Source: Gemmatimonadota bacterium
Lineage (GTDB): Bacteria > Gemmatimonadota > Gemmatimonadetes > Longimicrobiales > Gaopeijiaceae
Direction: 5' to 3'
DNA: 64,000 nucleotides
Assembly (NCBI GenBank): GCA_026706635.1
Contig: JAPOYJ010000020.1
Location: 61,196-125,195 of the forward strand
Below, in pieces: positions 34,926-42,607 of the stretch (the first letter of the stretch is position 1; the number at the start of each line of letters is the position of its first letter). Below the pieces are notes generated by a model. It saw nothing but the letters and a program-made list of their open reading frames with translations, made no database searches and was not told the origin of the DNA. Made by a program: the position numbers and the translations under genes.

Positions 34926-35578
34926 CACGCTACACCTACACGCACGCCGTCAGCGCCTTCTTCGAGTTTCCGACCGAGAACGCGCGCGCCATCCTCCCCG
35001 CCCACCTGCAGCCGCTCGAGGTGCAGCACGAGTCGAGCATCCTGGCCGTGACGGCCTTCGACTTCATTGGCAGCATGGTCGGCGCCTACCAGGAGATCGT
35101 GCTGTCGGTGATCGTGCCGCCGCTGGTGAGTCCCGGCCTGGGGATCGCAAAGTCCGCCTTCTACCCCTTCCTGGTGGGCACGAGCACCGAGGCGTCGCGC
35201 GAGCACGCGATCGAGCGCTGGCACCTGCCGCACTACATGCGCGACATCGAGGTCGACTTCACGCCTGGCGAGGGGCGCATGCGCGTCGAGGTGCGCGAGG
35301 GGGAGCGGCCGATTCTGGAGATGGAGGTAGCGGAGCACAGGGCGTCTCCGGTGGACCACCTCTACCAGTCCTTCATGATCGGGGGCGACGAGCGATTCAA
35401 GGTGGACATTCACATGCGCGGCCCCCACAGCGAGCACGAGGAGGAGCTCGGATCGCTCACCCTCCACGAGCACCCCATGACCTCGCAGCTCGATCGCCCC
35501 AGGGTGTCCCGCTTCCCCTTCCGCGAGCAGTGGATGAGGGACGGCGTCCAGGTCTTCGAGGAGCTGGAGACGATCTAG
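34916..35578 (+). CDS. Acetoacetate decarboxylase-like domain protein
   Basis: 220 residues. The beta-barrel fold of acetoacetate decarboxylase is suggested by AVTAFDFIGSMVGAYQEI, SPGLGIAKSAFYPFLVG and HYMRDIEVDF. The Schiff-base lysine cannot be assigned with confidence, so a decarboxylase function is not assumed. Ten-base overlap with the serine palmitoyltransferase-like gene implies a joint pathway, perhaps on a 3-keto intermediate. Stop TAG is the repeat end. Confidence 0.6.
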   Translation: MPLTRYTYTHAVSAFFEFPTENARAILPAHLQPLEVQHESSILAVTAFDFIGSMVGAYQEIVLSVIVPPLVSPGLGIAKSAFYPFLVGTSTEASREHAIERWHLPHYMRDIEVDFTPGEGRMRVEVREGERPILEMEVAEHRASPVDHLYQSFMIGGDERFKVDIHMRGPHSEHEEELGSLTLHEHPMTSQLDRPRVSRFPFREQWMRDGVQVFEELETI

Positions 35579-35728
35579 CAGCGCGTGGACAGACCTCCCA
35601 CGGCATTCGAGGGGCGCTGCATTCCCGCTGGACTGCTTCGCTAACCCATTCGTAGTGTAATGTATGCTTTACAATATGTAATCTGTGGTTTACAGTGTCC
35701 ACACCTAGGGCTTCGCCCCGACTGCTAG
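35575..35728 (+). repeat. Dispersed repeat, complete, stop-to-start
   Basis: CTAG at 35575-35578 (stop of the previous gene), CAGCGCGTGGACAGACCTCC, palindromes TGTAATGTATGCTTTACA and TGTAATCTGTGGTTTACA, and CTGCTAG at 35722-35728. The ATG of the lipid kinase begins at the very next base. The whole spacer is the element. Confidence 0.9.
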
Positions 35729-36679
35729 ATGAGTGCTTTCGTCATCTTCAATCCGGCATCGGGGCACGGGCGGGGCGCCCGCCGGATCGAGCTGTACCGC
35801 AAGCTGCTCGACAGGCATCTGGGGCCCCACGAGTGGGTGCGCACCGAGAAGGCGGGAGATGAGGGCGAACTGGCGGAGCGCGCCCTGAGAGAGGGGGCAG
35901 AGCTGGTGGTGGCGGTCGGAGGCGACGGCACCTGGAGCCAGGTGGCCGATCGCCTGGTCGCCTCCGGAGAGTCGGAGGTGGCGCTGGGAGTGCTCCCCGC
36001 AGGCACGGGCAACGACTTCGCCAGGAGCCTTGGGATCTCGTACGGAAGCCCCGAGGAGGCCGTCGCTGCGCTCGCCGCCCGCAAGACCCGCCGCATCGAT
36101 GTCGGATGCGTGGTCTCGCCGTGGCGCCCGGCGGCCGTGGGATCGGCGGGCGTGGCTGGAGACCTGGGCAAAGCCCCGCGACACTTCCTGAATGTGGTTG
36201 GATTCGGCTTCGACGTCGCCGTGATCGACGCCACCGCAGGCGCCCGCTTCCTGAAGGGCGCGGCGCTCTACAAGCTGACAGCGATGCAGCAGCTGCTCCT
36301 CTACCGGAGCGCGCGGCTCCGTCTCTCCAGCGGGGAGGGCTGGAGCGTCGAGGGTCGGCACCTGATCCTCACGATCTCGAACGGCCGGATCTTCGGCGGC
36401 GGCTTCCCGATCGCCCCCGGGGCGAGTCTCCGCGACGGTCGGCTCGACGCCTGCGCCATCAGGGACGCCTCGCCGCTCGGCCGGGCGCGGCTCTTCGGCC
36501 TGGCGGGCAAGGGCCGCCATCTCGGCGCACCCGGGGTGGCCGTGCGTCAGGATCGTGCGTTCACCGTTCGCTTCGAGGAGGCGGTGCGCTACGAGGTCGA
36601 CGGCGATGTGCACGAGTCGCCGACCGGCGAGGTACGGATCGAGGCCGTGCCGGAGGCGCTCTCGGTCGTCGTGCCGTGA
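35729..36679 (+). CDS. Diacylglycerol/sphingoid-base kinase family protein
   Basis: 316 residues. DAGK catalytic domain: FVIFNPASGHGRGA, AVGGDGTWSQVAD (GGDGT nucleotide motif), LPAGTGNDFARSLGI, and the YegS/LCB5-like C-terminal domain (FGGGFPIAPGASLRDGRLD). Phosphorylates diacylglycerol or a sphingoid base. Following the serine palmitoyltransferase-like gene, either lipid substrate is possible. ATG is the base after the repeat end, so the repeat must provide any ribosome site. Confidence 0.83.
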   Translation: MSAFVIFNPASGHGRGARRIELYRKLLDRHLGPHEWVRTEKAGDEGELAERALREGAELVVAVGGDGTWSQVADRLVASGESEVALGVLPAGTGNDFARSLGISYGSPEEAVAALAARKTRRIDVGCVVSPWRPAAVGSAGVAGDLGKAPRHFLNVVGFGFDVAVIDATAGARFLKGAALYKLTAMQQLLLYRSARLRLSSGEGWSVEGRHLILTISNGRIFGGGFPIAPGASLRDGRLDACAIRDASPLGRARLFGLAGKGRHLGAPGVAVRQDRAFTVRFEEAVRYEVDGDVHESPTGEVRIEAVPEALSVVVP

Positions 36680-36685
36680 AAGGGG

Positions 36686-36740
36686 TAGCAGCCCGTGACA
36701 TGTAATCTGAAAATTACATTTTGTAACCTACAGTTTACAT
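36686..36740 (+). repeat. Dispersed repeat, palindrome pair only
   Basis: TAGCAGCCCGTGACA then TGTAATCTGAAAATTACA (36701-36718), TTT, TGTAACCTACAGTTTACA (36722-36739). The middle arm is deleted. The stop TAA of the minus-strand zinc-ribbon gene is inside the second palindrome. Confidence 0.85.
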
Positions 36741-36968
36741 TCGGCCGCTGTCGTCCCCGCCAGCGCGACAGGGTGACCCTCCCCTTCTCCGTGCCTTCGG
36801 CCTTCGGTCGCTCCGCCCGCCGGGCACCTCCTCCTCCCTCCATCTGAGCACCTCGAAGGGACTCCGGCACGCCGCGCACCAGAAGGTCGAGAGCGAAGCA
36901 TGACTCCCGAAGAGCGACATCAGCTCGGTGCGCGCACTCCCGCAGAAGGAGCAGTCGGGGGACTTCAC
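36735..36968 (-). CDS. PaaD C-terminal zinc-ribbon, stand-alone
   Basis: 77 residues from GTG 36968. Two CxxC pairs in PDCSFCGSARTELMS and FWCAACRSPFEVLR match the zinc-ribbon at the C-terminus of PaaD-type proteins, which help mature or assemble the phenylacetyl-CoA epoxidase. The tail after this is basic and low in complexity. Last gene of the paa-like operon, 32 bases after paaC. The matching DUF59 half is at 38001, so PaaD is split here. Confidence 0.6.
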   Translation of the reverse strand: MKSPDCSFCGSARTELMSLFGSHASLSTFWCAACRSPFEVLRWREEEVPGGRSDRRPKARRRGGSPCRAGGDDSGRM

Positions 36969-37000
36969 CGAGTCGCCCGTCGAGTCCTCTGACAGCGGCG

Positions 37001-37765
37001 CTACTCGACGAAGAGGTCGCGGTTGCGGTCGCCGCGCGCACGCTCGACCGCCTCCTCGCCAGGAGCCCCCACCCCCCGTCGACGCTCCGCGTCCCACCCC
37101 GCGCGATCGGGTGCCACCTCTTCCAGGACGACGCCCGCACGCGCCAGCAGGGTCCCCAGCCGGTCGGTCGCGAGGGTGCGAACCCGGCCCGAGGGCCACG
37201 CAAACCCCCCGTCCACGAGCTCGTCGTAGGGCTCGTCGTCCGGCAGGAGCCACGCCAGAGTCGACGGGAGCATCGAGCGGACCGCCTCCTCGACCCTCGA
37301 CGCCGCCTCGCCGCCTGCGTCCGCCAGGCGCCCGAACCACCCGGCTCCGAAGCGGTCGTGGTACCGCTCCTCCGCGAGCATCTTCGGGATGCGCGAGCGC
37401 GCCAGAGCGAAACCGCCGTCCGCGAGGCTCTCGAGGGCGATCGAGAGCGCCCCGTCGACGACGACCACCCCGGCCACGAAGTCGGCCCAGTCGCCGAAGG
37501 GAGCGTCGAGAGCCGGAGAGGAGTAGTACCGCTCCGCCGGGCGCTCATGCTCCACCTCGAAGGGGTCGAAGCCCTGCTCCTTCAGCATGGCGTAGAGGAG
37601 CCGCGAGTGGCCCCACTCGTCCTGCGCCATCGACGAGGCCGCGATGCCCGTCTCGATGGAGGGGCTCCCCAGGATCCAGTCGCTGTACCGAATCCCCAGC
37701 AGCCGCTTCGTGTCCGCGAGGGTCAGGATCTGGCGGGAGAGCGCCGACGGCCCAGCGTCCGTCAT
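37001..37765 (-). CDS. paaC: Phenylacetyl-CoA epoxidase subunit PaaC-like
   Basis: 254 residues of the ferritin-like PaaA/PaaC family: LSRQILTLADTKRLLGIRYS, MAQDEWGHSRLLYAMLKEQG, EERYHDRFGAGWF. In the known complex PaaC is structural and supports catalytic PaaA. ATG at 37765 overlaps the paaB stop (ATGA). Confidence 0.85.
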   Translation of the reverse strand: MTDAGPSALSRQILTLADTKRLLGIRYSDWILGSPSIETGIAASSMAQDEWGHSRLLYAMLKEQGFDPFEVEHERPAERYYSSPALDAPFGDWADFVAGVVVVDGALSIALESLADGGFALARSRIPKMLAEERYHDRFGAGWFGRLADAGGEAASRVEEAVRSMLPSTLAWLLPDDEPYDELVDGGFAWPSGRVRTLATDRLGTLLARAGVVLEEVAPDRAGWDAERRRGVGAPGEEAVERARGDRNRDLFVE

Positions 37766-38004
37766 CTCCGCCCCCCGGCGGGCAGGTTGTCCGCCCAGGG
37801 TCCCTCGCTCCGATTCACGGGAATCACCGCACGCCGCGGCACGACGCACATCTCGAACCACTTCTCCTCGTCGTAGGTGCTCCATGCGTAGACGCGGGCC
37901 AGCTCCTCGCCCGGGGCGTCCACGCACCCGATGTGGCGAAGCGTCCCGCCGCGCCGCTTGCGCGCAAAGACCTCGTAGATCTCCTCGCCCATCGCGCGCC
38001 TCAT
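37762..38004 (-). CDS. paaB: Phenylacetyl-CoA epoxidase subunit PaaB-like
   Basis: 80 residues. IYEVFARKRRGGTLRHIGCV and WSTYDEEKWFEMCVVPR are the PaaB pattern; PaaB bridges epoxidase subunits. ATG at 38004 overlaps the preceding gene (ATGA); an ATG at 37992 is the alternative start. Confidence 0.82.
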   Translation of the reverse strand: MRRAMGEEIYEVFARKRRGGTLRHIGCVDAPGEELARVYAWSTYDEEKWFEMCVVPRRAVIPVNRSEGPWADNLPAGGRR

Positions 38005-38450
38005 GCGCCCACCCCCAGCAGGCGGAGCTTGCTGCGACCCTCGTCGCTGATCCTCGCGGTCGTCCACGGGGGGTCCCAGACCTCCTCGATGGCGACCTCG
38101 TCGACCCACCCTTCCCGACCTATGCGGTCGCGCACGTCCTCCTTGATGAAGTCCATGCACGGGCAGGCCGTGGCCGTGAAGGTCAGCTCGACGCTGGCCC
38201 TCCCGTCGCTGTAGTCGACGCCGTAGACGAGCCCCAGCTCGACTATCGAGATCGGAAGCTCCGGATCGAGAACCTCGTCCAGCGCCGACCAGAGGGCGGC
38301 CCTGCCGTCTCCAGGAGCGGTCGGGAGCGGATCCGACCAGCGGTCGCGGCCTCCCGACGCGTGCACGCGCGGCCCGGGCTGGGTCGCGAGAAGCGTCTTC
38401 AGCGACCTCCGGCGCGGCGTCTCGCTCGGTGCTAGCGCGAGATTATCCAC
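38001..38450 (-). CDS. paaD: PaaD-like DUF59/MIP18 protein, N-terminal half
   Basis: 149 residues. DUF59 (MIP18) domain: LDEVLDPELPISIVELGLVY, TFTATACPCMDFIKEDVRD. PaaD is needed for epoxidase Fe maturation. The PaaD zinc-ribbon is missing here and is encoded separately at 36735. The GTG start at 38450 is within the short repeat: MDNLALAP is the repeat peptide also seen in LpxL (MDDLARAP). The first 40 residues are therefore probably not native. Confidence 0.72.
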   Translation of the reverse strand: MDNLALAPSETPRRRSLKTLLATQPGPRVHASGGRDRWSDPLPTAPGDGRAALWSALDEVLDPELPISIVELGLVYGVDYSDGRASVELTFTATACPCMDFIKEDVRDRIGREGWVDEVAIEEVWDPPWTTARISDEGRSKLRLLGVGA

Positions 38451-38460
38451 GGACGGCTAG
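38425..38460 (+). repeat. Short-form repeat, right half
   Basis: CTCGGTGCTAGCGCGAGATT followed by ATCCACGGACGGCTAG. Lies between paaA, whose TAG stop it supplies, and the paaD-like gene, whose GTG start it supplies. Confidence 0.82.
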
Positions 38461-39413
38461 TTCAGCCACGCGGCCACCTGCGCGCGGGACTCGCGCACCG
38501 ACTCGACGTAGCGTTCGTTCATCGGCCCGCGCCCCTTCCACCGCGCGAAGACCGCGTCCCAGCTGATCTCGCCCTCGTCGAAGAGCCACCGCTTCGCCTC
38601 GGGGTCGTACTCGCACGGGAAGGGGTAGTCCAGCAGGTACTCTTCGCTCTCGGCGCACCAGTGGGCCGGCACCTCAATCCCCAGCCCCTCGCAGAGCGGC
38701 ACGGTCGAGGACATCCACAGCTGCCGAAGCTCGTCGTTGGTGAGCCCCTTCAGCTTGTAGTCCAGCTGGCCGCTGTGCCGCTTCCGGTCGTCGGGAAGGC
38801 CGAACCACTCGATCGTCATCGGGAACATCCAGTCCACGCAGCGCTGCAGGAGCTCGGTCGCCGCCCCCCCCGCCCGGGCCAGACGGCGCATCCACACCTC
38901 GCCGTGGCGCAGGTGGAAGGTCTCCTCCATGTCGACCTTGACGAGCGCTCGCTTCAGCGGCCCGTACGAGGTGTTGCGGTGCACGTCGCCCAGCAGGCAT
39001 ATCCCGGCCCGGTCGAAGAAGCCGTTGGCCACCACCAGCTCGGCCCAGTTGTCCAGAGGCTGGTCGAAGCCGTAGGGGTGCTTGAAGTCGTGCGGCTCGC
39101 GCCCGTAGACCAGCTCCTCCTTGGAGACTCCCATGTCCTCGAGGAGGCGGTACGCGATGTTGGCGTGCGCCAGCTCGTCCTGGATGATCGCGTGCGCGCT
39201 GACCTGGGTGTTGGTGGAGGGCGCGTGGCGGGCGGCCATCCAGTACGCGGGGGCGCTCATCAGCTCGGTGTCGGCCTGAACGGTGAGCTGCACCACGATC
39301 GCCTTGCGGTACCCCGGAGTCATCTCCTCGGGGGACTCGAGGATGTGTCCGCCCCGGATCCTGGCCTTCAGGTCGTCTTCGACGCGCTGCTCGCTGGGTC
39401 TGTTCTCGGGCAT
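38457..39413 (-). CDS. paaA: Phenylacetyl-CoA epoxidase catalytic subunit PaaA-like
   Basis: 318 residues. Di-iron ferritin-like fold: QLTVQADTELMSAPAYWMAA, IIQDELAHANIAYRLLED (E-x2-H) and EETFHLRHGEVWM (E-x2-H class ligands). Converts phenylacetyl-CoA to its epoxide with O2. Operon order: DUF59, paaA, paaD-N, paaB, paaC, zinc ribbon. PaaE reductase and the ring-opening genes are not here, so another CoA-ester substrate is possible. Stop TAG is in a repeat. Confidence 0.85.
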   Translation of the reverse strand: MPENRPSEQRVEDDLKARIRGGHILESPEEMTPGYRKAIVVQLTVQADTELMSAPAYWMAARHAPSTNTQVSAHAIIQDELAHANIAYRLLEDMGVSKEELVYGREPHDFKHPYGFDQPLDNWAELVVANGFFDRAGICLLGDVHRNTSYGPLKRALVKVDMEETFHLRHGEVWMRRLARAGGAATELLQRCVDWMFPMTIEWFGLPDDRKRHSGQLDYKLKGLTNDELRQLWMSSTVPLCEGLGIEVPAHWCAESEEYLLDYPFPCEYDPEAKRWLFDEGEISWDAVFARWKGRGPMNERYVESVRESRAQVAAWLN

Positions 39414-39435
39414 GGGGGTTCGTTCAATATGGGTG

Positions 39436-39530
39436 CTAGCAGCCCGTGGACAACCTGCCCCGGCATTCGAGGCGCGCTGGACCGCTTCGCGCCTCTCGGT
39501 GCTCGCGCGAGATCATCCACGGACTGCTAT
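39436..39530 (+). repeat. Dispersed repeat, short form
   Basis: CTAGCAGCCCGTGGACAACC at the left, TCGGTGCTCGCGCGAGATCA and GGACTGCTATAG at the right. Lies within the paa operon, between paaA and the DUF59 gene, whose stop it forms. Confidence 0.87.
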
Positions 39531-39826
39531 AGCCCCAGAGCGGAACGGATCAGCGGACTGATGCGCTCCGGCGTCCAGGGCGGCTCGAAGGTGAGCTCCA
39601 CATGCGCCTCCTCCACCCCCTCGACCGAGGCGATCGCCGCCTTGGCGTCCTCGACGATCTGCCCTGCGGCGGGACACATGGGAGTGGTGAGCGAGATCGT
39701 CGCCTTGGCCTTCGCGTCCTCCACCTCCACGTCGTAGACCAGCCCCAGGACCACCAGGTCCAGGTTGAGCTCCGGATCCTTCACGGTCTTGAGGGCGGTC
39801 ACGACGGCTTTTTCGGTGGCAGGCAC
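39527..39826 (-). CDS. MIP18/DUF59 family Fe-S assembly-like protein
   Basis: 99 residues: LKTVKDPELNLDLVVLGLVY, TISLTTPMCPAAGQIVED and LTFEPPWTPERISPL. A minimal DUF59 domain, SufT-like, that helps Fe-S or metal cofactor assembly. First gene of the paa-like operon; GTG start at 39826. Together with 38001 this gives two DUF59 proteins in one operon. Confidence 0.8.
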   Translation of the reverse strand: MPATEKAVVTALKTVKDPELNLDLVVLGLVYDVEVEDAKAKATISLTTPMCPAAGQIVEDAKAAIASVEGVEEAHVELTFEPPWTPERISPLIRSALGL

Positions 39827-40459
39827 TTCCTGAGGACCTCCGGGGACGGGGAGCGCGGGATCGGGGCCGGGATGAGGGCCAAGGTGCGTGGGGCGGTCGC
39901 TGAAAGATAGCCGAACGGGGGCGGGTCGGCAGGGCGGCGGGACGGGGAGCCGGGGGAGTGCCAGCGGAACGCGAGATCACCGACGGAATGCAGCAGCCCG
40001 TGGACAGACCCCCACGGCAGAAGCGGCGTTGCGTCTCCGCTGGACCGCTTGGCTCGCCTGTCCATACCTGTAATCTGCGCCTTACAATATGTAATTCATG
40101 GTTTACATTGCGAGTGGGGCGGCCCGCGAACAGGACCCCGACGGCATTCGCCCAGCGGAGCATCCCCGCTGGGCCGCTGCGCTCTGCGTTGCTCCTCGGA
40201 CCAATAGCGCTGTGGCTATTGGCCCTTCGTCGCGCCTTGCCAGCGGGGCGCTTCGCCGGTCTCGGTGCTCGTCAGGGCCCGTCCACGGACCGCTGGTGCT
40301 TTGCCGCTCGCCGTGCACGCGCAGGATTGTCCCGGACTGCTTGGCCCCGGCCGTCTCGAGGGCCGGCCATCCGGTCGCGTGTCGCGCCCCAAGTCGTTAC
40401 CGTCTTCGCCGGGACCAGCTGCGCACTCTCATTCCCGATCCTTCTCGAAGTCGACGACC
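39827..40459. other. Gene-free region before pfkA, mostly repeat
   Basis: No protein gene is supported. About 165 bases of plain spacer, then the long repeat copy (39991-40342), then about 115 bases leading to pfkA with no obvious promoter. Confidence 0.6.
39991..40342 (+). repeat. Dispersed repeat, extended compound copy
   Basis: CAGCAGCCCGTGGACAGACC, palindromes TGTAATCTGCGCCTTACA and TGTAATTCATGGTTTACA, then a second unit: GGGGCGGCCCGCGAACAGGA, ATCCCCGCTGGGCCGCTGCG, hairpin CCAATAGC-GCTGTG-GCTATTGG, CTCGGTGCTCGTCAGGGC and GTCCCGGACTGC. The second unit is almost identical to that at 41539, on the other side of pfkA. Confidence 0.85.
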
Positions 40460-41542
40460 ATGCGCATTGCCATCAACACAGGTGGAGGGGACGCTCCCGG
40501 CCTGAACGCCGTGGTGCGGGCGGCGGTGCTTGCGGCCGAGCGGCGGGGGTGGGAGGTGGTCGGGATCCGTCGCGGATACGACGGGCTCTTCCATCCTGGA
40601 GGCGTGGTGCCGCTCGACGGCGCGGCGGTGCGCGGGATCACCCATCTGGGCGGGACGATGCTCGGCACCACCAACCGCGGCAGCCCCTTCTCCTTCACGG
40701 TGACGGATCCGGACGGCACGGTGCGCGTCGTCGACAGGTCCGACGAAGTGCTCGAGAGGATGCGCAGCCTGAGGGTGGACTGCCTCGTGGCAGTGGGGGG
40801 CGACGGCACGCTAAGGATCGCCAGCGAGCTCGCGGCGAAGGGTCTCCGCGTGATCGGAGTGCCGAAGACGATCGACAACGACCTCGAGGCGACGTCGGTC
40901 ACCTTCGGCTTCCACACCGCGGTGCAAACCGCCACCGACGCCATCGACAAGCTGCACTCGACCGCGGCCTCACACCAACGGATCATGGTCGTCGAGCTGA
41001 TGGGCCGCCATGCGGGTTGGATTGCCCTCTTCGCTGGCTTCGCCTCGACCGCCGAGGCGATCCTGATCCCCGAGATACCCTTCGACATCGAGAAGGTCGC
41101 CCGGCATATCTGTCGGCGCTACGAGGAGGGTCCGGAGTTCGCGATCGTGGTCGTGGCGGAGGGCGCGATACCGGCGAAGGGGGGGAAGCCCTCCTATCTC
41201 GACGACTCGAGACCGGGTGGGTCCAGGCGGCTGGGCGGGGTCGCGAAGCGGGTCGCCCGCCATCTCGAGGAGCTCACGGGGCGCGAGTCGCGGAGCCTGG
41301 TCCTGGGGCACCTGCAGCGGGGCGGCCGCCCCATAGCCTTCGACCGCCTCCTCTCGCTCCGCTTCGGCAGCGCTGCGGTCGATCTGGCCGCCGAGGGTCG
41401 TTTCGGGTGCATGGTGGCGCTCGATCCTCCGGTGGTCAAGGCGGTGCCGCTCTCCGAGGCGGTGGCAAGGATCAAGATGGTGCCGCTGGACCACGAGGTG
41501 CTAGTCGCCGCCCGGCGGCTGGGAATCGCATTCGGGGACTAG
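40460..41542 (+). CDS. pfkA: 6-phosphofructokinase, group III type
   Basis: 360 residues. Phosphorylates fructose-6-phosphate. INTGGGDAPGLNAVVRAAV, CLVAVGGDGTLRIASEL, IGVPKTIDNDLEATSVTFGF, MGRHAGWIALFAG and LGHLQRGGRP. GGDG rather than GGDD favours ATP over pyrophosphate as donor, while PKTIDND has the lysine of group III and PPi enzymes; the pair matches actinobacterial-type ATP enzymes. ATG at 40460 is firm. Stop TAG is shared with the next repeat. Confidence 0.92.
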   Translation: MRIAINTGGGDAPGLNAVVRAAVLAAERRGWEVVGIRRGYDGLFHPGGVVPLDGAAVRGITHLGGTMLGTTNRGSPFSFTVTDPDGTVRVVDRSDEVLERMRSLRVDCLVAVGGDGTLRIASELAAKGLRVIGVPKTIDNDLEATSVTFGFHTAVQTATDAIDKLHSTAASHQRIMVVELMGRHAGWIALFAGFASTAEAILIPEIPFDIEKVARHICRRYEEGPEFAIVVVAEGAIPAKGGKPSYLDDSRPGGSRRLGGVAKRVARHLEELTGRESRSLVLGHLQRGGRPIAFDRLLSLRFGSAAVDLAAEGRFGCMVALDPPVVKAVPLSEAVARIKMVPLDHEVLVAARRLGIAFGD

Positions 41543-41881
41543 GAGCCCGTGCACAGAGCCCTGGCGGCATTCGAGGCGCGCTACGTCCGCGCTGGACCGC
41601 TGCGTGCTTCGTCGCGCCTCGCCAGTGGGGCGGCCCGCGAACAGGACCCCGACGGCATTCGCCCGGCGGAGCATCCCCGCTGGGCCGCTGCGCTCTGCGT
41701 TGCTCCTCGGACCAATAGCGCTGCGGCTATTGGCCCCTCGTCGCGCCTTGCCAGCGGGGCGCTTCGCCGGTCTCGGTGCTCGTCCGGGCCTGTCCACGGA
41801 CCGCCAGCGCTTCGTGCCTCTCGGTGCTCGCCAGGGTTCATCCACGGACCCCTAGCAGCCTGCAGGCAGACCTCCCACGGG
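41539..41881 (+). repeat. Dispersed repeat, extended compound copy
   Basis: CTAGGAGCCCGTGCACAGAG, GGGGCGGCCCGCGAACAGGA, hairpin CCAATAGC-GCTGCG-GCTATTGG, GTCTCGGTGCTCGTCCGGGC, TCCACGGACCCCTAG and a further CAGCCTGCAGGCAGACCTCC. No palindrome pair. Fills the whole pfkA-OsmC spacer. Its core matches the copy at 39991 over about 190 bases. Confidence 0.85.
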
Positions 41882-41882
41882 A

Positions 41883-42344
41883 TCAGGAGCTCATCTCGGC
41901 ATTCCAGGTCACGCTGACAGCACCCTTGAGAGTCTGGGCCGTGGGGCACTTGGCGACATGCGTGGCGAGCGCCCGATCCACCTTCTCGCGATCGGCGCCG
42001 GGCGGGAGGCCGATCCTATAGCGGATGTGGATGCCGGTGAGGACCACGACCCGGTCCACCATCTCGTTGACGCCCTCCGCAGTCGCGCTGATCGCCCCGT
42101 CGGCGATCGGAATCCCGCGCACCTCCAGTGCGCCGTTTAGGGTCCCGAGTAGTCAACCGGCGGCCGCCGCGACCAGGTAGTCGACCGGCAGCGGTCGATC
42201 GGGCTCCGAGTCGAGGCGGTAGAGAGACTTGATCGCGCCATGGACCCCGAAGTCAATCTCGGTGCCATCTTCCAGAGTCGCGCGCCGATGCACGCCGTCC
42301 ACCTTGACGACGGTGGCGCGGGCCGTGTACAGAGCGTCCCCCAT
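41883..42344 (-). CDS. OsmC-like peroxiredoxin, selenoprotein
   Basis: 153 residues when TGA at 42153-42155 is read as selenocysteine 64. The N-terminal half (ALYTARATVVKVDGVHRRAT, DRPLPVDYLVAAAAG) and the C-terminal half (LLGTLNGALEVRGIPI, VVLTGIHIRYRIGLP, HVAKCPTAQTLKG) are in the same frame and together form one OsmC/Ohr-like domain. The UGA sits where the first catalytic cysteine belongs (AAAAG-C-LLGTL); the second redox cysteine is retained in KCPTAQ. OsmC proteins reduce organic hydroperoxides. Selenoprotein OsmC homologues have been reported from marine metagenomes. ATG at 42344 has AAGGGGG upstream. Read conventionally it would be a 63-residue fragment plus an orphan half. Confidence 0.85.
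42117..42155 (-). promoter_or_regulatory. Putative SECIS hairpin with UGA-Sec codon of the OsmC-like gene
   Basis: TGA at 42155-42153 is followed after 19 bases by GCGCAC, loop TGGAG and GTGCGC (42133-42117), a perfect six-pair stem. The loop begins 25 bases after UGA, within the range known for bacterial SECIS elements, and has G at its second position. Confidence 0.72.
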
Positions 42345-42419
42345 GAGACCCCCTTCTTGAGGTGACCAGGCTGGAGTTTCCTGCCGACGGGCGGGACCAG
42401 ATGCGTATTCTACCACCTA

Positions 42420-42523
42420 CAGCTGCCCGTGGACAAACCTCACGGCATTCAAGCGGCGCTGCATCTCCTCTGGACCGCTTCGCCGCTCTCGGTGCATGCG
42501 CGAGATCATCCACGGACTGCTAG
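42420..42523 (+). repeat. Dispersed repeat, short form
   Basis: CAGCTGCCCGTGGACAAACC, CATCTCCTCTGGACCGCTTC, TCGGTGCATGCGCGAGATCA, TCCACGGACTGCTAG. Lies between the divergent OsmC-like and msrA genes. The next 84 bases to msrA show nothing else. Confidence 0.87.
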
Positions 42524-42607
42524 CCCCCCGCTTCGCCCCACGCATCGCTATATCTTGCACACGGGACAGGGAACCCGCAGGCTAACGAGGCCAAGGAATC
42601 GAGGCCC

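Noticed and set aside
40460..41542. Pyrophosphate-dependent phosphofructokinase
   Set aside because: The donor motif is GGDG, not GGDD; PKTIDND alone is also present in ATP-dependent group III enzymes.
41883..42122. Independent 79-residue gene starting MRGIPIADG
   Set aside because: It is the C-terminal half of the OsmC-like selenoprotein and lacks the N-terminal half of the fold.
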